DNA of 64,000 bases from Actinomycetes bacterium (GTDB lineage: Bacteria > Actinomycetota > Acidimicrobiia > Acidimicrobiales > Acidimicrobilacustridaceae), in NCBI GenBank assembly GCA_029782025.1, contig JAKOVR010000211.1:1-64000 (forward strand), written 5' to 3'. A program made the translations under genes and the position numbers. The stretch's first letter is position 1, and each line of letters starts with the position of its first letter. Positions 1 to 8,655 of this stretch are shown one piece after another. Below the pieces are notes generated by a model. The model saw only the letters and a list, made by a program, of their open reading frames with translations. It searched no databases and had not been told where the DNA came from.

Positions 1-22
1 CATCGAGCCGCAAGGAGTCGCC

Positions 23-1141
23 GTGACGCTGATCAACGAGGACACCATCCGTGAGCTGGCCGCCTTCCGAGGAGGGGACGCGCTGGTGACGAGTTGCTAC
101 CTCGACGTCGACGGTCGACGCCTCCTCCGGACCCACGACTACCAGGCCGAGCTCGACCGGCTCCTGCGGGCGGCCCGGGCCAAGGCCAACAACGACCGAT
201 CGGTCGCCCAGGACCTCGAGCGGATCCAGGACTACGTGCGGGCCGGCATCGACCGCTCCCACACGCGGGGCCTGGCCTTCTTCGCCTGCTCGGCCCACGA
301 CTTCTTCGAGGTGATCCCGCTCCCCGTGCCGGTGCACAGCCGGGTGGTGATCAACGACGCGCCGGCCGTCGGCCAGCTCGAGTCGCTGGTCAAGGACTAC
401 GCCCGGATCGGCGTCCTGCTGGCCGACCGGCAGCGGGCCCGGATGTTCGTGTTCGAGCTGGGCGAGCTCACCGACCACTCCGAGCTGTTCGAGGAGCTCC
501 CCCGGGAGTACGACCACCGGGGCCACAGCGACCAGGGCTACGAGCGGGAGCGCCACCACGTCGAGGAGCTGGCCCACCAGCACCTGCGCCACGCGGCCAA
601 GGTGGCCTTCGACGTGTTCCAGCGCCGGGGCTTCGAGCACCTCGTGGTCGGGGGCCAGGACTCCATCGTCCACGAGGTCGAGGAGCACCTCCACCCGTAC
701 CTGAAGGACCGGCTCGTCGGTCGCGTGCCCGTGCCGGTCATGGCCTCGGTCGACGAGATCCGCTCGGCAGCGCTCGACATCGAGGCCGAGGTCGACCGGC
801 GCATCCAGGCCGAGCTGGTGCAGCGTCTCCGCGATGCCGTCGGGGCGGGCACCAAGGGCGTGGCCGGTCTCGCGGCCGTGCTCACGGCCATGGCCGAGCG
901 CCGGGTCGACCACCTCCTGGTGTCGGCCGGGTTCGAGCACGGCGGCTGGCGCTGCTCGTCGTGCGACGCGCTGGCGACGGTCGGTCCGACCTGCCCGCAG
1001 TGCTCGGCGGCGCTCGTCCGGGTCGACGACGTCGTCGAGGAAGCCATCGAGTACGCGCTGGCCCAAGGGCTCACCGTCACGATCTGCCGCGACGCCGACC
1101 TCGACGTGCTCGGGCAGATCGGCGCCCTGCTGCGGTACTGA
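23..1141 (+). CDS. BaeRF-family (eRF1-like) protein with C-terminal zinc ribbon
   Basis: The protein looks like the bacterial archaeo-eukaryotic release-factor family (BaeRF/Vms1-like), whose members are thought to act on ribosome-bound peptidyl-tRNA or in translation stress. Visible features are a loop rich in His, Arg and Glu with a glutamine at residue 171 (GHSDQGYERERH), which sits where relatives carry the catalytic Gln loop, then an alpha/beta domain, and a C-terminal four-cysteine ribbon (C311, C314, C324, C327). The GTG start follows a good AAGGAG ribosome site about eight bases upstream. Its stop overlaps the next start by one base (TGATG), so it is probably co-translated with the downstream ROK kinase. 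Family assignment rests on pattern recognition; the catalytic role is inferred. Confidence 0.7.
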   Translation: MTLINEDTIRELAAFRGGDALVTSCYLDVDGRRLLRTHDYQAELDRLLRAARAKANNDRSVAQDLERIQDYVRAGIDRSHTRGLAFFACSAHDFFEVIPLPVPVHSRVVINDAPAVGQLESLVKDYARIGVLLADRQRARMFVFELGELTDHSELFEELPREYDHRGHSDQGYERERHHVEELAHQHLRHAAKVAFDVFQRRGFEHLVVGGQDSIVHEVEEHLHPYLKDRLVGRVPVPVMASVDEIRSAALDIEAEVDRRIQAELVQRLRDAVGAGTKGVAGLAAVLTAMAERRVDHLLVSAGFEHGGWRCSSCDALATVGPTCPQCSAALVRVDDVVEEAIEYALAQGLTVTICRDADLDVLGQIGALLRY

Positions 1142-2115
1142 TGGCTGCACCGGCCCGGCTCGCCGTCGGCGTCGACCTCGGCGGCACGAAGGTGCTGGGC
1201 CGGCTGCTCGACCCGGCGAGGCCCACCGAGGCCCTCGACGAGACCCGCGTCGATACGCCGCGGGGGAGCGACAAGATCGTCGACGCCCTCGAGCTCGTCG
1301 CCGTGACACTGGCCGACCGGGCCCGGGAGCGGGGGTGGGGCGAGGTGGCGGCGGTGGGGATCGGGGCCGCCGGTCTCGTCGACCTGGCCGGGGTGCTCCG
1401 GTTCGCCCCCAACCTGCCCACCGTGGTCGATCTCGACATCGCCGGGGCGTTGCGCCCCCGGCTCGGCGTGCCGGTGGCCGTCGACAACGACGCCAACTGC
1501 GCCACCTGGGCCGAGGTGGCGGCCGGCGCGGCGGCGGGTGCGTCCGAGGCGGTGCTGGTGACGCTCGGGACCGGGATCGGCGGCGGGGTGGTGGTCGGCG
1601 GCGAGCTCCGTCGGGGCGCCTTCGGGTTCGCCGGGGAGCCTGGCCACATGATCGTCGACCCCTCGGGCCCGCCCTGCCCGTGCGGGCGGCGGGGCTGCTG
1701 GGAGCGGTTCGCATCGGGGAGCGGGATCGGGCGGCTGGCCCGCGACGCCGCCCAGGCCGGTCGGGCCGACCGGGTGGTGGAGCTGGCCGGCGGCGATGCC
1801 GAAGCCGTGCGGGGTGAGCACGTCACGGCCGCGGCCGAGGAGGGCGACGCCGACGCGCTGGCCATCGTCGAGCAGTTCGCCTGGTGGGTGGCCGTCGGCG
1901 TGGCCAACCTGGTGAACCTCCTCGACCCGGAGGTGGTGGTGATCGGCGGGGGCCTGGCCGACGCCGGCGACCTCCTGCTCGACCCGGTCCAGCGGGCCTA
2001 CGCCGGGCTGGTGCTGGCCCACGAGCACCGTCCCGCGGTGCGCCTGGAGCTGGCCGCGCTCGGCAGCGACGCCGGCGCCATCGGGGCCGGGCTGCTGGGT
2101 CTCCGGCTGCTCTGA
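1141..2115 (+). CDS. ROK-family sugar kinase, probably glucokinase
   Basis: A 324-residue ROK-family kinase, likely phosphorylating glucose or a related hexose with ATP in the cytoplasm. The phosphate loop DLGGTK is at residues 12-17, followed by the conserved DNDAN and GTGIGGG segments, a sugar-binding ExGH motif, and the ROK zinc motif CPCGRRGCWE. The start was chosen because ATG overlaps the upstream stop by one base and gives the usual length of about 320 residues. ROK proteins without an N-terminal helix-turn-helix, as here, are normally enzymes rather than repressors. The exact sugar cannot be read from sequence. A second ROK gene lies at 27474. Confidence 0.85.
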   Translation: MAAPARLAVGVDLGGTKVLGRLLDPARPTEALDETRVDTPRGSDKIVDALELVAVTLADRARERGWGEVAAVGIGAAGLVDLAGVLRFAPNLPTVVDLDIAGALRPRLGVPVAVDNDANCATWAEVAAGAAAGASEAVLVTLGTGIGGGVVVGGELRRGAFGFAGEPGHMIVDPSGPPCPCGRRGCWERFASGSGIGRLARDAAQAGRADRVVELAGGDAEAVRGEHVTAAAEEGDADALAIVEQFAWWVAVGVANLVNLLDPEVVVIGGGLADAGDLLLDPVQRAYAGLVLAHEHRPAVRLELAALGSDAGAIGAGLLGLRLL

Positions 2116-2129
2116 CGCCTCGTCGCCGA

Positions 2130-2972
2130 TCAGGGCCGGGCGGTGGTGACCACGATCGCGGCGTCGAGCCGGACGTGCCCCCCGTCGTCGACGTGCCCCT
2201 CCAGCTCCGCCGCCAGCGTGGTGACCACCTCGGCCCGCTGGGCGTCGGTGAGCGACGCCGAGACCGTGCGGGCCGGGCCGTGCTCGAGCAGGAGGTCGGC
2301 CGCGGCCGGTGGATCCATGCCGCCGCCGACGGGGACGGCGACCCGGTGGGGCCGGGCGGTGACGTCCCGCCAGCCCGTGCGGTCGAGCAGGGCCTCGATG
2401 GCGGGGACGTCGAGGGAGAACGGGCCCCCGTCGGGCGGGGGGACTTCCGGCACGATCCCCCAGCGGTCGCAGTGGGCCAGCACCACGGTGAGGGGCAGGG
2501 TGAACAGCGCCGAACCGGTGCGGTCCTGCCACGTGGCCACGGCCAGCCGACCGGTGCGGGCGACGTGGCGGCGCAGGGCGGCGAAGGCGGTGTCGGGATC
2601 GTCGAAGAACATGACGCCGAACCGCGAGAGGACGAGGTCGAAGGGTTCGGCGTCGCCGGCCCAGGTGGTGGCGTCGGCCCGGACCCACTCGATCGGGGCC
2701 GCGTCCGGGGAGACCGGCACGGCGGCCGCGGCGGTGAGCATCTCGGCGGCCACGTCGAGCCCGACCACGCGACCGCCCGGCCCGGCGGCCGAGGCGGCGA
2801 GCCGCGTGGTGGGCCCGGTGCCGCAGCCGACGTCGAGGATCCGCTCCCCGGGCGTTGGGCCGGCCGCGGCGAGGAGCAGGTCGGTGACCGGGCGGAGCTG
2901 GCGGTCGAGGGCCTCCCAGTGGGTCACCCATCGGGCGGCGCGGTCACCGGCCCAGAGATCGTCGGCGGGCAC
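2130..2972 (-). CDS. class I SAM-dependent methyltransferase
   Basis: A 280-residue Rossmann-fold methyltransferase of the UbiE/Methyltransf_25 type. The SAM-binding motif I (ILDVGCGTG) is at residues 45-53, followed by the acidic motif II segment (VVGLDV) and a later motif (FDLVLSRFGVMFF) typical of small-molecule methyltransferases. Start is GTG. It lies nine bases downstream of the crotonase-like gene on the same strand, so the two probably form a two-gene operon. The substrate is unknown. It faces the ROK kinase tail to tail across a 14-base gap with no clear terminator. Confidence 0.85.
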   Translation of the reverse strand: MPADDLWAGDRAARWVTHWEALDRQLRPVTDLLLAAAGPTPGERILDVGCGTGPTTRLAASAAGPGGRVVGLDVAAEMLTAAAAVPVSPDAAPIEWVRADATTWAGDAEPFDLVLSRFGVMFFDDPDTAFAALRRHVARTGRLAVATWQDRTGSALFTLPLTVVLAHCDRWGIVPEVPPPDGGPFSLDVPAIEALLDRTGWRDVTARPHRVAVPVGGGMDPPAAADLLLEHGPARTVSASLTDAQRAEVVTTLAAELEGHVDDGGHVRLDAAIVVTTARP

Positions 2973-2981
2973 GACCGCCGC

Positions 2982-3644
2982 CTACGCCGGGGGCCAGCCG
3001 CACGTGGCGGCGGTGGAGGCGAACAGCAGGCGCTTGTGCTCGGCGATGACCCGCCGGTCCTTGCCGGCCATCGCCTCGGCGTGCGCCAGCGCGGTCGGGA
3101 GCACGTCGGCCTCGGGCGCGGTGTGGTCGACGATGCCGATGGCGCGGGCGTCGTCCGCGGCGTAGCGGCGGCCGGTGATGATGGCGTCGTGGGCGGCGGT
3201 GCGGGGCAGGCGGGCCGAGACCACCGCCTCCATGGGCACGGTGAGGGGGAGGCCGAGGTCGACCTCCGGCAGGCACCAGTAGCCCCGGTCGGAGCGCATG
3301 ACCCGGGTGTCGAAGGTGCAGCTCAGCATGGCGCCCGCGGCGAAGGCGTGCCCGTTGAGGGCCCCGACGATGTAGGCCGGGAACAGCAGCAGGCGGCCGA
3401 AGAGCCGGTGCACGCCGTCGACCACGGCCCCGGCCGCGGTCGGATCGGCCGCGAAGGCGTCGAGGTCGAGGCCGTTACTGAAGAACTTGCCCTCGCCGAC
3501 CACGACGAGGGCCAGCGGGCCCTCGACTGCTTCGAGCTCGTCGAGGACGGCGTGCCAGCGGGCGATGGAGGCCGTGTTGAAGCGGTTCTCGCCGTCGTGC
3601 CAGTGGAGGATGCGGACGTCGCCGTCCTGTCGGATGTCGATCAC
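2982..3644 (-). CDS. enoyl-CoA hydratase/isomerase family protein (short crotonase)
   Basis: A 220-residue crotonase-fold protein, shorter than the usual 255-265 residues, so the C-terminal helices that normally close the active site are reduced. The first oxyanion-hole segment ([12 protein letters not shown], about residues 50-61) and the second ([14 protein letters not shown], about 94-107) are intact, and Glu127 in the [10 protein letters not shown] stretch matches the single catalytic acid of enoyl-CoA isomerases. That favours a delta3-delta2 enoyl-CoA isomerase-like role in fatty acid oxidation, by inference. GTG start; a CAGGAT -10-like box lies six bases before it on this strand, suggesting leaderless expression. 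Probably co-transcribed with the downstream methyltransferase. Confidence 0.78.
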   Translation of the reverse strand: MIDIRQDGDVRILHWHDGENRFNTASIARWHAVLDELEAVEGPLALVVVGEGKFFSNGLDLDAFAADPTAAGAVVDGVHRLFGRLLLFPAYIVGALNGHAFAAGAMLSCTFDTRVMRSDRGYWCLPEVDLGLPLTVPMEAVVSARLPRTAAHDAIITGRRYAADDARAIGIVDHTAPEADVLPTALAHAEAMAGKDRRVIAEHKRLLFASTAATCGWPPA

Positions 3645-3699
3645 CCCGGCATCCTGCCACGGCCGGCGAAGTGGTTCGGGGGGACCCGGGTGCGGGCGG

Positions 3700-3705
3700 T
3701 ACGGT
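3700..3705 (+). promoter_or_regulatory. -10 box of a leaderless promoter (aminotransferase)
   Basis: TACGGT fits the actinobacterial TANNNT -10 consensus and lies seven bases before the ATG at 3713, so the transcript would begin at or next to the start codon. No good -35 is visible, which is usual for such promoters. Confidence 0.5.
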
Positions 3706-3712
3706 GGGCCCC

Positions 3713-4897
3713 ATGGAGTTCCGCCGCATCACGTCGCTTCCGCCCTACGTCTTCACCATCATCGACTCCCTGAAGGTCGAGGCCCGGCGGGCCGGCGTCG
3801 ACGTGATCGACCTCGGGTTCGGCAACCCGGACCTGCCCTCGCCCCAGATCGCCGTCGACAAGCTGTGCGAGGCGGCGCAGAACGCCCGCAACCACCGCTA
3901 CAGCGCCAGCAAGGGGATCCCCAAGCTCCGCCAGGCCGTGAGCGACATGTACCTGCGTCGCTTCGGCGTGGAGCTCGACCCCGACACCGAGGTGATCAAC
4001 ACCATCGGCGCCAAGGAGGGCTTCTCCCACCTGATGTGGACGCTGCTGGCCCCCGGCGACGCCGCCCTGGTGCCCTCGCCCAGCTACCCGATCCACATCT
4101 ACGGCCCGCTGTTCGCCGGCGCCGACATCCGGGAGGTCCGCCTCGGCACCGGCACCGACTTCTTCGACGGCCTGCTCGAGGCCTGGGAGTACTCCTGGCC
4201 CAAGCCGCGGGTGATCGTGATGTCGTTCCCCCACAACCCCACCACCACCTGCGTCGACGTCGACTTCATGCAGAAGGTCGTCGACTTCGCCCGCGAGCAC
4301 GAGCTCATCGTGGTCCACGACAACGCCTACGCCGACCTCGGCTTCGACGGGTACTCGCCGCCGTCGATCCTCCAGGCCAACGGGGCCAAGGACGTCGCCG
4401 TCGAGCTGTACTCGATGACCAAGTCGTTCTCGATGGCCGGCTGGCGCGTCGCCTTCATGGCCGGCAACCGCGAGGTGGTGGCTGCGCTCACCAAGCTCAA
4501 GAGCTACCTCGACTACGGCACCTTCCAGCCCATCCAGATCGCGGCCACGGTCACGCTCAACGAGGCGCCCGACTACCCGAAGGAAGCCAACGAGATCTAC
4601 CAGGCGCGGCGCGATGCCCTCTGCGGCGGCCTGCAGCGCATCGGCTGGGACCTCGAGCCCCCCAAGGGCACGATGTTCGTGTGGGCCCCGATCCCCGAGC
4701 AGTACCGGGAGATGGGGTCGGTCGAGTTCGCCAAGATGCTCGTCACCGAGGCCCACGTCGCCGTGTCGCCCGGTGTGGGCTTCGGCCCCGGGGGCGAGGG
4801 CCACGTGCGCTTCGCCCTCATCGAGAACGAGCAGCGCATCAACCAGGCCGTGCGCAACCTGCGCCGCACCCTCGTCAAGCTCGACGCGCCGGTCTGA
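3713..4897 (+). CDS. class I/II PLP-dependent aminotransferase, AlaC-like
   Basis: A 394-residue fold-type I aminotransferase. The N-terminus ([18 protein letters not shown]) and the [10 protein letters not shown] segment resemble the AlaC alanine/glutamate-pyruvate aminotransferase group, which is also close to LL-diaminopimelate aminotransferases. The PLP-binding lysine is K237 in SMTKSFSM, and the phosphate-contacting Arg follows in GWRVAF. The ATG at 3713 was preferred to an upstream GTG because it matches the family's N-terminus and sits seven bases after a TACGGT box. The 3' end overlaps the convergent lipoprotein gene by 23 bases. Likely role: alanine synthesis from pyruvate; substrate choice is inferred. 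Confidence 0.85.
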   Translation: MEFRRITSLPPYVFTIIDSLKVEARRAGVDVIDLGFGNPDLPSPQIAVDKLCEAAQNARNHRYSASKGIPKLRQAVSDMYLRRFGVELDPDTEVINTIGAKEGFSHLMWTLLAPGDAALVPSPSYPIHIYGPLFAGADIREVRLGTGTDFFDGLLEAWEYSWPKPRVIVMSFPHNPTTTCVDVDFMQKVVDFAREHELIVVHDNAYADLGFDGYSPPSILQANGAKDVAVELYSMTKSFSMAGWRVAFMAGNREVVAALTKLKSYLDYGTFQPIQIAATVTLNEAPDYPKEANEIYQARRDALCGGLQRIGWDLEPPKGTMFVWAPIPEQYREMGSVEFAKMLVTEAHVAVSPGVGFGPGGEGHVRFALIENEQRINQAVRNLRRTLVKLDAPV

Positions 4898-5894
4898 CCA
4901 CGGCCACCAGCCGGCGGAAGCCCGGCACGGCGGCCAACCCGGGCGGCAGGCCGAGGCGGCCGTCGCCTTCGCTGACCTCGGCGTGCTCGTGCCGCTGGGG
5001 GGCGTCGGTGAGCAGCCGCCGCGTATCGAAGGTGGCGCGATGACGGCGGCCCCCGCCGTCGTCGTGTTCGACCTCGATCGTGTCGCCGTCGGCGGCGATG
5101 GTGTCGGTCGCCGGTCCGCCGGTGCCGAACGGGGCCGGGAGGTCGATGCACACCGTCGTCGACGACTCGAGGTCCAGGAGGTGCACGAACGCGGTGTGGT
5201 CGGCGTGGCGGGGGTCGCGGTAGAGCGTGGCGAGCCGACGGCCGTCGGGCGTGAGCACGGCCTGGATGACGTTGCCGTACATGTCCTCCGGCGGGGCCAG
5301 CTTGTCGATCGAGGGCGACGGGTACTGCTGGCCACCGACGAGGTCGAGGACCACGATCCGGTAGTGGTCGCCGTAGGAGCGGGCGGCCACGAGGCGGTGC
5401 CCGTCGAGGGTGAAGGCCTCGGGGTCGAGGTCGCCCTCGAAGGTCGCGGTGCTCGACGACCCGTCCGCCCACACGGTCACGGTCGTCCCCCCGTGCCCGT
5501 CGCTCTCGGCCAGCGCGACGCGGTGGCCGCCGGGCGCGACGGCGGCGACGCGGGCGGTGCCGGGCAGGGCTGCGGCGCCGGCCCGCCCGCCCGTGCGGAG
5601 ATCGAGGTGGACCAGCTCGCCGGCGGTGTGCACCGCCGCGGCCGACCCGTCGGGGGCGGCGACGGCGCCCGCGACCGTCCAGACCGGTCGGGTCCCGCCG
5701 GCCGGGACGGCGGCCAGCCCGCCGTCGGTGATGACCAGGGCGAGGGCCCCGTCGGGGTCGACCGAGGTGCCGGTGGTGGCGGTCGACCCGTTCAGCCAGA
5801 GCGCCTCGGCGCCGCAGGCCGACGCGGCGGCGAGGAGGGCGGCGGCCAGCAGGAGGGAGGCGGAGCGGGACGGGGGAGTGGCGTGCCGGTGCAT
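4875..5894 (-). CDS. putative lipoprotein with repeated beta-strand (propeller-like) pattern
   Basis: A 339-residue secreted lipoprotein. A basic N-terminus and an Ala/Leu-rich stretch end in a lipobox-like AASAC with Cys27 as the lipid site. The rest is rich in short beta strands with Gly/Asp turns and recurring patterns such as [26 protein letters not shown] and [12 protein letters not shown], suggesting a beta-propeller-like extracytoplasmic domain, although no named family was recognised. It begins 38 bases downstream of the anti-sigma-like gene on the same strand, so it is the third gene of the ECF sigma operon and may be its sensor or target. Start chosen at the ATG that gives a clean signal peptide. 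Confidence 0.65.
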   Translation of the reverse strand: MHRHATPPSRSASLLLAAALLAAASACGAEALWLNGSTATTGTSVDPDGALALVITDGGLAAVPAGGTRPVWTVAGAVAAPDGSAAAVHTAGELVHLDLRTGGRAGAAALPGTARVAAVAPGGHRVALAESDGHGGTTVTVWADGSSSTATFEGDLDPEAFTLDGHRLVAARSYGDHYRIVVLDLVGGQQYPSPSIDKLAPPEDMYGNVIQAVLTPDGRRLATLYRDPRHADHTAFVHLLDLESSTTVCIDLPAPFGTGGPATDTIAADGDTIEVEHDDGGGRRHRATFDTRRLLTDAPQRHEHAEVSEGDGRLGLPPGLAAVPGFRRLVAVVRPARRA

Positions 5895-5932
5895 GCTGCT
5901 GGTACACCGCCGGCGCAGAGTCGGTTCCCGGA

Positions 5933-6646
5933 TCAGCGCAGCGACTCGGCCAGGGCGAGGGCGACGGCCCGACCGTCGGGGCCGTGGAGGCCTTCGATCC
6001 GAAAGGTGACGTTCCCGTCGACCCAGAGCAGCACGTCGCCCGCCTGCCGGAACGGCTCGGTGCGCAGGTTCCCGTCCGGATCGAGGTAGGACCACGCATG
6101 GGGTGCCCCGGAGAGCCACACCGCCTCCTGGCCCCGCACCGTGAGGTACTCGATGGCGGTGTCCGGGCCCACCAGCTTGGCGATCACCGGGCGTTGGCCG
6201 GCGCTCGCCGCGATCTCCGTGAGCGTGAAGCGCTCGTAGGTGATCGCCACCAGGCCACCGGGCACGGCCGGGTCGGTCGCCACGGCCCGGACGGGTCCGG
6301 CCAGCGCGGGATCGGCCAGCCGCACCGGGAAGGACACCGCCCCCCGGGCCGGGGCCACCGGGTCGATCGTCGTGCCGGTGCTCGGGAGCCGGTCCACCGG
6401 GTCGATGCGCACCGCCCCGATGCCGAGGCGGCTGGCCACGGCGCTGCGCACCGGTGGCGTGGCGGCCAGCCCGGCCGCGGCGGCGAGCACGGCGGCGAGC
6501 AGGAGGCGCCACCGGCGTCGCCGGGCCGGGGCCTGGTCGAGCCGCGCCCGCACGTCGGTGACGAGGGTGACGGCGGGCGGATGGTCGAGATGGGGGCCGA
6601 GGTCGGTCAGGCGGGCGGCGAGGTCGTCGGGGTCGGTGCTGGTCAC
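5933..6646 (-). CDS. probable membrane-anchored anti-sigma factor-like protein
   Basis: A 237-residue protein with a short cytoplasmic N-terminus, an Arg-rich stop-transfer (ARRRRW) and one membrane segment at about residues 46-63, then an extracytoplasmic domain rich in beta strands (ITYERFTLTEI, GQEAVWLSGAP, DVLLWVDGNVTFRIEG) resembling the DUF4367-type C-terminal domains of sigma regulators. No zinc anti-sigma HxxxCxxC motif is present. The GTG start overlaps the sigma-factor stop by four bases (GTGA), a strong sign of translational coupling. By position it is the likely membrane regulator of the ECF sigma factor; this is inferred from context rather than from a recognised anti-sigma domain. 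Confidence 0.65.
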   Translation of the reverse strand: MTSTDPDDLAARLTDLGPHLDHPPAVTLVTDVRARLDQAPARRRRWRLLLAAVLAAAAGLAATPPVRSAVASRLGIGAVRIDPVDRLPSTGTTIDPVAPARGAVSFPVRLADPALAGPVRAVATDPAVPGGLVAITYERFTLTEIAASAGQRPVIAKLVGPDTAIEYLTVRGQEAVWLSGAPHAWSYLDPDGNLRTEPFRQAGDVLLWVDGNVTFRIEGLHGPDGRAVALALAESLR

Positions 6647-7188
6647 GGCTCGGCCTCCTCTCCGAGTTCGGCCCGGAGACGGGCGAGGGCCCGGTGCAGC
6701 CTCGACTTGACCGTGCCGGGTGCGCACCCGAGCGCGGCGGCCGTCTCGGCCTCGCTCAGGTCGGCGAAGTAGCGCAGGGCGATGACCTGGCGGTCGCGCA
6801 GGGGAAGGGCGCCGACGGCCCGGGCCAGCCGGTCGCGGGCGTCGGTGAGCGCGGCGGTGGCGGCCGGATCGGTGTGGAGCCCCGGCACCTCACGCTGACC
6901 GGCGGCCCGCAGTGCCACGGCGGCGCGGCGCCCGGTGCCACGCCGGCGGTTGCGGGCTTCGTTGGCGACGATGGCGAGCATCCACGGGCGGAAGGCCGCG
7001 TCGTCGCGGAACTGGTGCAGTCGGGTGAAGGCTTTCACGAAGGCGTCCTGGGTCACGTCCTCGGCGTCGTCTCCGGCGATGGCGTAGGCCACCCGCAACG
7101 CCACGTCGCGGGTGCCGGCCACGAGGCGCGCGAAGGCGTCGGCGTCGCCCGCGCGAGCACGGGGTACGAGCTCGGCCTCGTCGTCCAT
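6643..7188 (-). CDS. ECF-subfamily RNA polymerase sigma-70 factor
   Basis: A 181-residue group IV sigma factor. Region 2 spans about residues 20-85, with DAEDVTQDAFVKAF and the FRPWMLAIVANEARN stretch that contacts core polymerase and the -10 element. Region 4 spans about 126-168, with the helix-turn-helix LSEAETAAALGCAPGTVKSR. No extra C-terminal domain is present. It heads an operon with the anti-sigma-like gene (four-base overlap) and a lipoprotein, an arrangement usual for cell-envelope stress responses. The signal and the regulon are unknown. Confidence 0.88.
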   Translation of the reverse strand: MDDEAELVPRARAGDADAFARLVAGTRDVALRVAYAIAGDDAEDVTQDAFVKAFTRLHQFRDDAAFRPWMLAIVANEARNRRRGTGRRAAVALRAAGQREVPGLHTDPAATAALTDARDRLARAVGALPLRDRQVIALRYFADLSEAETAAALGCAPGTVKSRLHRALARLRAELGEEAEP

Positions 7189-7233
7189 GTCGGGTCCGAT
7201 GGGTAGGACACCGCCGGTGCCGGCGGGGTTCCC

Positions 7234-7836
7234 TCAGGCCCGCGTGGGGGACGGGACGAGGAGCCCGTCGAGGAGCAGGCTGACCGCGGTGTCGGCCACG
7301 ACTTCGTGCGACACGTGGCGCTCGTGGAGGAACTCGCGGGCCAGTTGGGCGGTCATGCCGAGGATGGCGTGGGCCAGCATCTCGGGATCGAGGTCGCGGA
7401 TCTGCCCGGTGGCGATCCCGTCCCGCACGTGGCGCCCCGCATCGCGGACGGCGGTCTCCTGGCCCTTGCGCATGGCCGCGGCGAAGTGCTCCTGGGTACC
7501 GGCGAACTGCACCAGCCGGTGCAGCTCGGGGTGCGAGGCCGACCAGGCCATGGTGGCCCGCATGCCGAGGGCGATGCGTTCCACCGGGTCGGTCACGTCC
7601 TCGATGGCGGCGCGCTGGGCGCGGCGGAGGTCGAGCTGGGCCTCCTTCAGGATCTCGAGGAACAGCTCTTCCTTGCTCTCGAAGTACCAGTAGAAGACGC
7701 CCTTGCCCACGCCGAGGCCCTGCACGATCTCGGCCACCGACGTGGGGTGGTAGCCGTTCTCGGCGAAGCGGGCGATGGCGAAGTCGAGGATCTGGCGGCG
7801 CCGTTCCTGGCCTCGCTGGGTGAGCCGGCGGGTCAC
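7234..7836 (-). CDS. TetR/AcrR-family transcriptional repressor
   Basis: A 200-residue TetR repressor. The N-terminal DNA-binding domain has the helix-turn-helix at about residues 31-50 (TSVAEIVQGLGVGKG followed by VFYWYFESKEEL), and the C-terminal ligand domain is all helical. The GTG start is used because it places a TAGGTT -10 box eight bases upstream and gives a standard TetR N-terminus; longer starts would run into the operator palindrome. The perfect 30-bp inverted repeat just upstream overlaps its own promoter, so autorepression is very likely. The FYWYF and GKG residues are typical of lipid/acyl-CoA-type TetR proteins, but the ligand is unknown. Confidence 0.85.
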   Translation of the reverse strand: MTRRLTQRGQERRRQILDFAIARFAENGYHPTSVAEIVQGLGVGKGVFYWYFESKEELFLEILKEAQLDLRRAQRAAIEDVTDPVERIALGMRATMAWSASHPELHRLVQFAGTQEHFAAAMRKGQETAVRDAGRHVRDGIATGQIRDLDPEMLAHAILGMTAQLAREFLHERHVSHEVVADTAVSLLLDGLLVPSPTRA

Positions 7837-7844
7837 GGGGGTGC

Positions 7845-7850
7845 AACCTA
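7845..7850 (-). promoter_or_regulatory. -10 box of the TetR gene promoter
   Basis: On the minus strand TAGGTT lies eight bases before the GTG start, and TTGACC inside the adjacent palindrome serves as a possible -35 with a 19-base spacer. The operator therefore sits over the promoter. Confidence 0.5.
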
Positions 7851-7852
7851 CA

Positions 7853-7882
7853 GGATTTCTTGACCGGCCGGTCAAGAAATCC
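7853..7882. promoter_or_regulatory. perfect 30-bp palindromic operator, probably bound by the adjacent TetR
   Basis: The half-site GGATTTCTTGACCGG is followed without a spacer by its exact reverse complement. The AT-rich arms stand out in this GC-rich DNA. It lies 16 bases upstream of the TetR start and about 60 bases before the ACT gene's -10 box, so repression of the tetR gene itself is the safest inference; control of the divergent ACT gene is possible. Confidence 0.75.
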
Positions 7883-7945
7883 ACGGGTCGACCGCGTTTC
7901 GCCCGCCCGTCGCACCGCCGTAACAGCACGTTCACGCGGTCCCCG

Positions 7946-7951
7946 TACGGT
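7946..7951 (+). promoter_or_regulatory. -10 box of a leaderless promoter (ACT gene)
   Basis: TACGGT lies seven bases before the ATG at 7959, matching the TANNNT-N6-8-start pattern seen repeatedly in this window. Confidence 0.5.
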
Positions 7952-7958
7952 GAGCGCC

Positions 7959-8639
7959 ATGACGACCTTCGTGCTGCGAGTGTGGTTGCCCGACCGTCCC
8001 GGTGCGCTCGGTGCGGTGGCCAGCCGCGTCGGCGCCATCGGGGCCGACGTGGTGGGGATCGACATCCTGGAGCAGGGCGCCGGCCGCGCCATCGACGAGC
8101 TCATCGTGGACCTGCCCGATCCGGCCCTGGCCCCACTGCTGATCCAGGAGGTGCAGGAGGTCGACGGCGTCGACGTCGAGGACCTGCGGCCCGCCCCCGA
8201 CGGCGCCCTCGACCCCCGCCTCGACGCCCTGGAGACGGCGGCCACGCTCGTCGGCGCGTCCAGCTCGGCCGAGCTGTTGGCCTCGCTCAGCCACTACGCC
8301 GCCCGGTTCAGCTGTGCCGACTGGAGCGCCGTGGTGTCGCTCGACACCGAGGCCCGCGTCGCGTCCGACGGCGAGCCGCCGAAGCTCGAGTGGCTGCTGG
8401 CCTTCATCGAGGGGAGTCGCACCGCAGCCCGGTTGCGGGGTGTCCCGCCCGAGCCGGAGGACATCGTGTGGGTGCCGCTCGCCACCGCGGGGATGGCCCT
8501 CGTCCTCGGCCGGGACGGCCGGCCCTTCCGGGCGCGGGAGCGGCGGGAGGTGGCGGCGCTGGCGCGGATCGTCGACTCCCGGTTTCGCGAGCTCCGCCTG
8601 AACGAGGCCCGGCTGGCCCACCCTGCGGCCCGGGTCTAG
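7959..8639 (+). CDS. ACT-domain regulatory protein with GAF-like C-terminal region
   Basis: A 226-residue protein. Residues 1-75 form an ACT domain (FVLRVWLPDRPGALGAVASR, then GADVVGIDIL), the fold that senses amino acids or other small ligands. Residues about 85-220 look like a small GAF-type sensor (ETAATLVGASSSAELL, a central hydrophobic sheet with WVPLATAGMALVLGRDG, and a closing helix AALARIVDSRFREL). No catalytic or DNA-binding domain is visible, so it is probably a ligand-dependent partner of another protein. It is divergent from the TetR gene; the shared 30-bp palindrome makes co-regulation possible. ATG chosen for its -10 spacing. Confidence 0.65.
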   Translation: MTTFVLRVWLPDRPGALGAVASRVGAIGADVVGIDILEQGAGRAIDELIVDLPDPALAPLLIQEVQEVDGVDVEDLRPAPDGALDPRLDALETAATLVGASSSAELLASLSHYAARFSCADWSAVVSLDTEARVASDGEPPKLEWLLAFIEGSRTAARLRGVPPEPEDIVWVPLATAGMALVLGRDGRPFRARERREVAALARIVDSRFRELRLNEARLAHPAARV

Positions 8640-8655
8640 CGGTACCCGGCCGGGC

